Position numbers and translations under genes: made by a program. 64,000 nucleotides of DNA from Limnoperna fortunei (Eukaryota; Mollusca; Bivalvia; Mytilida; Modiolidae). Numbering within the stretch: the stretch's first letter is position 1; the number at the start of each line of letters is the position of its first letter. The DNA lies in NCBI GenBank assembly GCA_944474755.1, contig OX104123.1, positions 62,489,898-62,553,897 of the forward strand, written 5' to 3'. Below, piece after piece: positions 56,630-64,000 of the stretch. The notes below the pieces were generated by a model. That model ran no database searches and was not told the DNA's origin. It saw only the letters and a list, made by a program, of their open reading frames with translations.

Positions 56630-57550
56630 ACAAAATTATGATGTGATGTGCTCTGTATGATCATTCTATAGAACTGCTTCACTATACATTAACGTTTTAC
56701 CCGTGATATGCCAGTAATACTTAGGTATCTATAACAGTAAAACATTGTTTATACCGTAACAAATCTTGTCAACAATTGGGACAACTGATACAAAATTTTA
56801 AACGTTTCTATTTCAACCCTCCTCATTCTCCTCTCTTTCAATAATGAGTCATTAGCAATCGGTAATTGGTGCTTTTTGTTGCATGCCTAATTACTAATTA
56901 CATTTTAACGAGCCTAGAGAGCATTGAGCTAAATGTTTTCTGCTCTCAGTTGTTGAGATGCCTTACGACATAAGCTTTTTTATGCGACTGCTGAAATTTA
57001 TTTAATAGTTTATGTTAAATCCAAGTAATTTGACAATACCATCACAGATGATATTTTCAGTTTAAATATTTAAAATTGGGTTATCTAATCAGTCTTATAA
57101 TTACCTAAGTGGCTTTGGATCTCTCAAGGTTCGCTTTAATGCAATCATTTTATTAGAATATTTTTTAAAAAAATATTCAAAAGTGCTAATATCATGTTTT
57201 CATTTGAACAGCGTAAAAAGTGGAATATTGTGCCAAAGAATTTGCATTTTTCTCGAATGATTCATTGTTTTAGTAGTGCTCAAAAAGAAAAAAAAACAGA
57301 GACTTCAGTTACATTTGTCAGCTCATTTCATTAAATAGAGGTATTGATGTTTAATTGCACTTGTATTGAACACTGGACATAACGCTAAGTTTTAGGTTAC
57401 CATACAATTAATATATTTCAATGCTAATATCTGGCGTGCCTTGCCTTCTATAAGATCTAGCATTTAATCTGCCACATTAAGGTGAAATCCAAATATCCTT
57501 CTCTTGTTTGCTTATTTTAAAAAAAAAACTGGAATGAACATGCTTCAAAA
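56630..57550. other. Non-coding stretch, nothing recognised
   Basis: No supported exon. Confidence 0.45.
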
Positions 57551-57554
57551 ACAG

Positions 57555-57890
57555 ATTCACGGATTTTAATTAATTACTGTGCCAACAATTAACAGATGCA
57601 TGGGGATATTTAGACGCTTAAAGCAGACACGTTACAGGTGGAGACCGTGATCACATACTCAGACACACTACCGTGTTTTGATCTGTATAATTCGCACATA
57701 CTCTCTTGTAAAACATACATTTAAACCCATTATACATACGAAATGTTTTCCAGGTAGCAACATAAATGCTAAATGTTGTTGTATTTTAATTTTAAGAATT
57801 ATGTTTATATCTTTTTCGCGGGGATATTCAGTAATAACAAAATCGCTCTCTAATGACAGAAACAGGCATCTGTAATAACTGGTCAACAGA
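57555..57890 (+). pseudogene. SCC exon-1 relic split by an insertion
   Basis: 57555-57672 (ACGGATTTTAATTAATTACTGTGCC, AACAGATGCATGGGGATATT, then GACGCTTAAAGCAGACA) matches the coiled-coil exon relics at 13489 and 28642. The match resumes at 57851-57890 (ACAGAAACAGGCATCTGTAATAACTGGTCAACAGA) after about 180 unrelated bases. Frames are destroyed. Confidence 0.65.
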
Positions 57891-57904
57891 TCTAGTACGT
57901 TAAC

Positions 57905-58112
57905 ATATGAACAGTAGAAACGTGTGGCTAACAAGACTCAGGTTGTGCTGATGTAGAATCGTGTGGCTAACAAGCCACATAGTGTGCTGAAGCAGAAACG
58001 TGTGGCTAACTAGCTTCAGATTGTGAGGAAACAAAAACGTGTGGCGAACAAGCCCCAGATTGTGATGAAGCAGAAACCTGTGGTTAACTAGCCTCAGATT
58101 GCGCATTTGATA
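57905..58112. repeat. Minisatellite, about 39-bp unit, five copies
   Basis: The unit is approximately CAGAAACGTGTGGCTAACAAGCC plus TCAGATTGTGCTGAAG, repeated about five times with 10-20% variation. On the minus strand it reads as an open 13-residue repeat (core LVSHTFLL), since 39 is a multiple of three. I regard that frame as incidental. Confidence 0.85.
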
Positions 58113-58114
58113 AT

Positions 58115-58755
58115 GGACTACATGTGTGAATATATGTAGATACGATCGAAAATTAACCAACGGGAAAAAGGGATCGGCCAACTGTACAGAATTTTGAATG
58201 CTGTTGGAAAAGTATGGAGTTGTGAGTAAGGACGATAAGTTAAGCCGTTTCGCGGCTACAATTAACTAACATACTATTTTCCCAATATACAAAACGGGTC
58301 GTTATTGTGCCATGAGAATGACACTTTCAAACCCCGTTACCAACTATAGTCCGCGGTCAGGCTTTCAGAATTAGAACATGATAACGCAAAACGAGAAGGC
58401 CTCCCTTATCCGCCCACTCCTTAAGCTAAGCAGCTTTGTCCGCCGAGCACTGAAACCCTCTCAATGATATAAGAACATAGTTGACAGTAAATAAGTGATG
58501 CAAGATGGGATCACTCGTAACGACGTGAAATCTTTAACGCGCAAACAGCGCCACACTATAGAAATTGCTTTTATACTATGATGAGGATGATGGTTTGCAA
58601 CAAAATTCAAGTATGATTTTTATATCGCTGAATGGTTTTGCATGCTAGTTTGGTTTATAGAGTATAATATTTCATTTTAGGTACAATAAGTTTCTACCTT
58701 GACACAGTTTGGCACTGTGTTTGTATAATTTGATTAGATGAAAATTTTATTATCT
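58115..58755. other. Non-coding stretch with a trace of the 7-kb repeat
   Basis: The phrase CCGCGGTCAGG...TTTC near 58350 recalls 6975-7000 next to SCC1. No exon supported. Confidence 0.4.
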
Positions 58756-58759
58756 TATT

Positions 58760-58807
58760 AAGGTCTTTCCCCTTTTCCAAGGGAAAGACCTTCTTGTCTT
58801 TCTTATG

Positions 58808-58873
<66 letters not shown>

Positions 58874-59925
58874 TTTCTTCTTCCGCGGAGGTTTGCCAAA
58901 AAGTGTCTGGACGTATCATTTCGATACTTGGTAACATCAATCGGTCATATCCGGAGATGACATGGCTCATGCTTTTAGACCGATCTATTTTTAGTAACAG
59001 AGTTATCTGCCCGAACACGAAAACCCTTGTTAGCAGATAAACTCAGAAACCGTAACCGATTCTTAAAATCTGAAGAGTACAAAATGTTGCTGGACCTATG
59101 GCGATGATTTGTCATGCAAATTTTTTTTTTCCAATCGACTTCCTGTTTACGCGTTTTTGACCTGAAAAATGTCGCAACGCGTCAAATTTTTTTTCTCAAA
59201 AACCGTAAGTCCTAGAGACTTGGGACCACCACCATTGATCATAAGTGACATATGTTACATTTAAAAATGTCAAGGTCAAAGGTCAAAAGTCAAGGTCAAA
59301 GGTCACCATAGGTCTTGTTAGCACTATATCTCGCAAACCATAAAAGATAGAAGCAGACAATAAATGGGAAAAATACTCCACTTATTGAGACCTTCATTTG
59401 GTACATTTGACCGAAAGCTGTGCGATGAACCGTTTTCGAGTTACTGCCCTTGACGCATTTCGGTTAATCGGTTTTTTGGTTAAAACTTGAAAACGGTTAG
59501 AGATAATATAGTAAACATATAGGTTAAACATAATCAGTAGGAAAAGAGCTTCAATTTGAGCCAAAGGTCAAAGGTCATAGGTCAAGGTCATACCATAGCA
59601 ACAAGGTGACCGTTATAAAAAGTCCTTAGCAACCATATATTTTTGGAATCAGAATGATGTACTTTACTGAAATATGTCATTTCATGACCGGAAGTGGTCT
59701 TTTGTCCATAGCAACGGAATGAAAGTCCTTAACAACCCATATATTTTTTGGCTCGGGACCACTTTCTTTACTCAAATAACTCATTTTTATGACTGGAAGT
59801 GACATTTTGTGCTATAGCAAGACACAAAATCCCATAGCATCAACTAACTTTTCTTACTTCAGAGGAACAGTGGGAAAGACCTTCTCATTTGTTCTCAGAA
59901 CAAATGAACTTTTAATTATAATTTG
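58760..59925. mobile_element. Hairpin-bounded repetitive element with TTA microsatellite
   Basis: Starts with the stem-loop GGTCTTTCCC-cttttccaa-GGGAAAGACC. A pure (TTA)n tract follows (58808-58874), then TTTTTCTTCTTCCGC and about 1 kb rich in AAAGGTCAAAGGTCA phrases. It ends with GTGGGAAAGACCTTCT followed by the palindrome CATTTGTTCT-c-AGAACAAATG. The motif GGGAAAGACCTTCT occurs at both ends. No coding frame fits a transposase. It looks like a high-copy non-autonomous element; this is inferred from structure only. Confidence 0.65.
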
Positions 59926-60017
59926 TATTGTTTGTGGAGTTCACACCAAAAACGTCCTCATAAGAACAAAAGTTTTTATTTAGTTCTTTATTTTTGTCGC
60001 AATTAATCTGCTTACAG

Positions 60018-60448
60018 GAATGGCTGGAGGAAGAAGGTATTCCAATCCTGGCCGCAATGTTAACGTTTATATTTCAGACTTCAGACTTGGGTTCTTTAAG
60101 CAGTGCTTAGAACTTTGAGACTGTATTTGAAATCGAATACAAAATTAATGCTTTCGGAGATAACCCGAGGACAAAGGCGTTTGCTAAGCAAATCATGCAT
60201 CGTGTACCTTAACAATACCCGGGAAATCGCGTTTTTCCTTGATGAACAACTGGATACTCTGGAAATTTGATAAATGGTTTTCATGGGCGCACGGGTGCAT
60301 GACATTAATTTGTTCTGATGTGCCAGATGTTTAAAAGCAATTAAGTGCACAAGATGATAAAGTATACATTCTGTGAAAAGTCAAAGCATGATGTGGATTA
60401 TTAAAATATCCAACCTATGTTCTAAAATGTTTCGCCTGTTCTACATAA
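60018..60448 (+). pseudogene. SCC exon-3 relic
   Basis: An intact CTTACAG acceptor at 60017 is followed by GMAGGRRYSNPGRNVNV, then (shifting frames) FEIEYKINAFGDN, CTLTIPGKSRF, FSWARGCMTLICSDVPDV, KVYIL-stop-KVKA, LKYPTYV and CFACST-stop. The order matches SCC exon 3 (YGxEYxxxAFGSxx, LMIPGKSRCY, YICVDxxPDV, VKAYCGSLKCPPYV, CVVCSK). Most cysteines are lost, with several frameshifts. A very old copy 36 kb away from the main SCC cluster. Confidence 0.75.
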
Positions 60449-60449
60449 A

Positions 60450-61635
60450 TATCTTACTAATTTACTGTTGCAAGATTGCTAAACTAACACGTATCATAAC
60501 ATACGTGATTTGCATGACTTTTATGAAGGAATAGAACGTGTAAGTACTGCCGATTAACTGACAAACTTAATAATTCCCTCATTTCTCTCAAATCCTGCAT
60601 TGTGGCAACTACAAAAGAATAAATGATCCGTCCCCACCAAAACTTAACCAGTTAAGCCCCTATTAGCCAGTCCCAATTAATTAATTGATTTATTGTATGT
60701 TAACTGGTTCTCGTCCAAAATAAGGCTATAATACTGCTCATGACGTTAATCAATAGCTTTGAGTTTTCTTAAACAGCAAAGCTCGAAAAAAAATTTCTTT
60801 TTGAATAATTTTGCGCGTTGGTATGTTGCCATATGTGCATTCGTGCCAACGCCAGGTCAATTGTGAAAACAGATAGCATGTAATGTTATAAGCTATGAAA
60901 TAATAGTCTTAAAAATATTGTTGAGATCACTTAATTAAACGCAGCTTATATTACTAAATCTGTAAAAAAAATACTTAGAAACTGATATGTCCTGTGCTCC
61001 GGGTTTCCGTTTTTGGCTGATTCGATTGTATTGTGAAAAATAATAAAGGCATAAATATGAGATATGCCAACAGCCAAATACAATGTCTGGAATAGGTAAA
61101 TGACCTTTATGCAACGGGATTACATCACGCAATAATAAAACAAGTGTAATGTAAACAGTAATACGTTATGTCTATAAATCACGTTTTACCTCATCTTAAC
61201 TATGTAGATGAGAGCCTTTACTATCAGTTTGCTTCCGTTGTCTGTCATCCGTCCGTCGTGAACTTTTCTAAAACTGATCAGCAATACAAATCATATATAA
61301 ATTCTTCATTGTTTAATAGTTGTAAGATGACTGGCTTTTTTTGCTTATAAATTAAAAAATATACAATCTAGGATAAAACTAAGCATCGTAGAGACAATCA
61401 GAAGGACAAGGTCTACCAGTCCTTTTACTGTTCAAATATTACCTGATGATTCTTCATAAGATTTACGGCCCATCACCGGCAATTGCACAAATGATCAACA
61501 CGATATGGCTATACAAATCTGTGTGCAAGTGTAAACTTTGACGACTCCATAATGAACTATTTATTTTTAATGATATTTTTTAAAGGTGTACATGCTGTTA
61601 CATAACTATTAAAGCTGTTTTTCATTTTTGTTTAT
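60450..61635. other. Non-coding stretch, nothing recognised
   Basis: No supported exon. Confidence 0.4.
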
Positions 61636-61639
61636 CAAG

Positions 61640-62560
61640 CGAGCGGTGCAGGCTACGGGTAGCCTCTAGACTGATTAAGAATAATTTGATCCGGATAAGT
61701 ATTACACTGAGCAAAATACCGTTTAAAGACCAACAAATTCTTCCTTAGTCATGTGACGTCAGTCTTTGAATGGAACAACTTATGATTGTCACGAACATAT
61801 TGAAACTGTGAGTTTTCTGGCACCAAAAGGCTGACAGTTATATACTCCAAAAGAATACTTCATATCATTACTTTCGGTTTTTTTGCCACATGCAGTGAAG
61901 GGCTGATTACGGTCTCGTTTATCCTTTCTACTGTTTTTCATTCGTAAACTTGTAGAGTTGAAGATTTTAAGATTCATCAACCTGATTATTTTTTGTAATA
62001 CCAAAGCACCTGACATAGCAGGTATTTTAAGAGTAAAAACACGACAGGTGACGCCTGCTGAGCAGTAATAGTAAAGCTCCGGCAAACCTGTCCACGCCAC
62101 GTTTTTAGTTAGTTCGCGTTTTCTGTTTTTTTCTGTGTTCTAAATAGAAATGAGTGTACGCCTTGCTATTGGACTGCTGTTAGGTGTATGGAGAGTGCCA
62201 CGCTCCATGCACGAGAAATATTCCTTTTTGTAGATTTCAAAAGGAGTAGGCTTACTGTAGCAGCTACAAAAGGCTAAATTTTACGTCCCTACGGAATATT
62301 TCGTTCAAATTGATTTTATTGTATGGTAACTTGTTACCGTCCTGAAAATAGCTGCATATATAGAGAGATGACAAATGTACACATCAAGCTGATGAAAACT
62401 ACCCCCACTTAAATGTAATGTGAGGCCTATCTGCGTTCTAGCAGGTTGTATAAAATAGATACATGTATATATGTTTATGCCTAACTCGAGTCAACTGTCA
62501 TTATTCATAAGTAGTGTTTCCTATTCCTGGATTTTCCTATTATTTTCGTATCTCTGAGAA
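61640..62560. repeat. Fragments of R1-type dispersed repeat
   Basis: 61640-61735 (GGTGCAGGCTACGGGTAGCCTCTAGACTGATTAAGAATAATTTG) matches 48255-48340. 62495-62545 (GTCATTATTCATAAGTAGTGTTTCCTATTCCTGGATTT) is the reverse complement of part of the 36.6 and 56.2 kb copies. The sequence between them is unassigned. Confidence 0.5.
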
Positions 62561-62798
62561 AGAGGGCCTGAAATCTTCTGAGCATTGGTAGGGCCTTGGA
62601 ATTGTCTTATCACAGGGGACAGGGCTTGAAACATTCTTATCGTTGGGAGGGTGGCCATCCAGGAATTTGTGGAAGAGATATTAATAGCTTGACTCAAACA
62701 TTTCTTTAAAATATTTACTACAAATATCAGATCACAGATACAATTGTCAATAACAAATTTCTTAAAAAAAACGTTTTAAACCCTACACAAAGTCTATT

Positions 62799-64000
62799 TT
62801 AAACGGTTGGATAACTGGCAGCTGTAGCTATACCACACATATTTTTGACATTTCTAGACATCTGTATGTATCCTTCCATTCCCCAACTCTTTCCCCAGCT
62901 GTAAAAATATTATGATATAACTGTTATTTTTGTTTATACATAATTTACATAGTATGGCATAATTTATTTATTTGCTGCGTTAGTTTCAATGAAAGAACAT
63001 TATCTTTATCTTTATATATTTAGACACAGCCGAATGATAAAAACATTTCCGAGATATTGTGTACTGTATTATATGACTCCTCATTTTCTTGTCTGTATAG
63101 TATATTATAACTAACAATTTAAACAATCAATATTTTTAGTATTATTATATGTGAAAAATATTTTTAACACGTCGTCACATAATATTTGCAATAAACAACA
63201 TTAAATGTTGTCACTTGTTTGCGGAAGAATACATTACATTTATTGTGACGTCATCAATCAATCACGCGCTGTAATACCAAGCAAGATTTTAGAAAATGGA
63301 CAAATTTGCTAAGCATTAATTATTTAAGAGAAATTCAAGTATAAAAAGTTACGGAAAAAACAGTACTTTAACATGGATGGATTTTGCTTGTTAATTTGTT
63401 TTAGTCCTGAATGTAATTGAGATATCTCTTGAGGGCGTTAAATAACCATTCAATCAATCAATCTAATCAATATTTTGTTTTGTCACCTATGTGTTATCTT
63501 GTATCTGAAAATACAATTGCACATCTTATTATACCTGTTTTTAACAATCCAGAAGTCTTTTGATCCTTGGGATCCATAACCTACAGCAAGAACACCGTGA
63601 TCTAACTGGGTAGAACTACATCTCTTCTCTACGTAAATACCACTTTTGTACAACTGGAAGGAGGAGTGGCTAGCATCAATAGCGACGGAAACTGGTCCGA
63701 CTGTGGCAACGGCGGCTTGCAGATCATCTTCACTTCCTTTTTTGATGTCTACGAAGCCGGTATCTGTGGCTCCGACGTTGGCGGCATTAAATTTACATTT
63801 ACCGTTCTGAAACAGAATACAGGAACCTAGTAGAATCTTATTAAATATTTTTTAGAACATTGTATTTCAAAAAGTCACAGTTGTGTTAAATGAAGCTGTA
63901 CTTATCGCGTGTAAAACTATAATTTGTGTTCGGAAAAGAAATAATACCTGTCTCTAAATACTTTAAAGTAAATAACAGTAAAGTTAGATAAAAATCATAC
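62799..64000 (-). CDS. Cathepsin L-like cysteine protease, gene C (last two exons only)
   Basis: Exons 63806-63535 (272 nt) and 62898-62799 (100 nt) are the same lengths and phases as in gene B. They encode the C-terminal third, with [11 protein letters not shown] (catalytic His) and [13 protein letters not shown] (catalytic Asn) and the end [12 protein letters not shown]. Few residues differ from gene B (for example RNVKNM instead of RNAKNM, and LQAAVAT instead of LQTAVAT). The window ends at AC (63999-64000), which would be the donor GT of the preceding exon, so the catalytic-Cys exon lies outside. Introns and 3' flank are also close to gene B, marking a recent duplication. Whether the whole gene is intact cannot be judged here. 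Confidence 0.9.

Noticed and set aside
57900..58181. Open frame of 13-residue repeats on the minus strand
   Set aside because: Produced by a 39-bp minisatellite; no start context, signal or homology.
58808..58874. CRISPR-like or coding meaning of the TTA array
   Set aside because: Pure trinucleotide microsatellite; no spacers, and the DNA is clearly eukaryotic.

Overview
The window is animal nuclear DNA, most likely from a bivalve mollusc (inference). It is AT-rich and intron-dense, with small exons, GT-AG introns and long non-coding stretches. It is full of decayed LINEs, a Tc1-like transposon, tRNA-derived SINEs and palindromic foldback elements. The two recognisable gene families are a cathepsin L protease and the secreted cysteine-rich family usually annotated in bivalves as 'short-chain collagen C4-like' (SCC).

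Region 1 (about 1-32.5 kb) is an SCC neighbourhood. There is one intact three-exon SCC gene on the minus strand (7416-9602) and one on the plus strand (22874-24691). Between and beyond them lie a truncated copy (15105-15874) and many single-exon relics: 13489-13690, 21140-21600, 28642-28825, 29605-29850, 32385-32470, and far away at 57555-57890 and 60018-60448. Both intact genes have the same plan: signal peptide plus coiled coil (exon 1), a 75-nt exon with the W-G-R-K motif (exon 2), and a 464-nt cysteine-rich exon (exon 3). Their AATAAA signal overlaps the stop codon. This half also holds LINE fragments, one of them split by a Tc1-like element (16.6-20.3 kb), and two non-overlapping relics of KIAA1958/Crypton-type tyrosine-recombinase proteins (4.05-4.4 kb and 30.7-31.5 kb).

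Region 2 (about 34.7-64 kb) is a minus-strand tandem array of cathepsin L genes. Gene A (34738-40370) and gene B (49525-55332) are complete. Each has seven coding exons of 140, 106, 159, 124, 101, 272 and 100 nt, giving 333 residues, plus a small untranslated first exon, a TATA box and two CACGTG boxes at conserved spacing. The last two exons of gene C are at 62799-63806, and the gene runs off the window edge. A dead last exon of a further copy lies at 42042-42144. Gene A has Cys in place of the conserved Asp before the catalytic His; B and C keep Asp-His.

The space between genes holds SINEs, a bivalve interspersed repeat, a 768-bp element with inverted ends, a long element framed by hairpins with a TTA microsatellite, and a 39-bp minisatellite. 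The cathepsins are expected to be lysosomal or secreted digestive and defence proteases. The SCC proteins look secreted and oligomeric. Nothing in the sequence links the two families beyond being neighbours. Exon borders were read by eye from splice consensus, reading frame and comparison of paralogues within the window.
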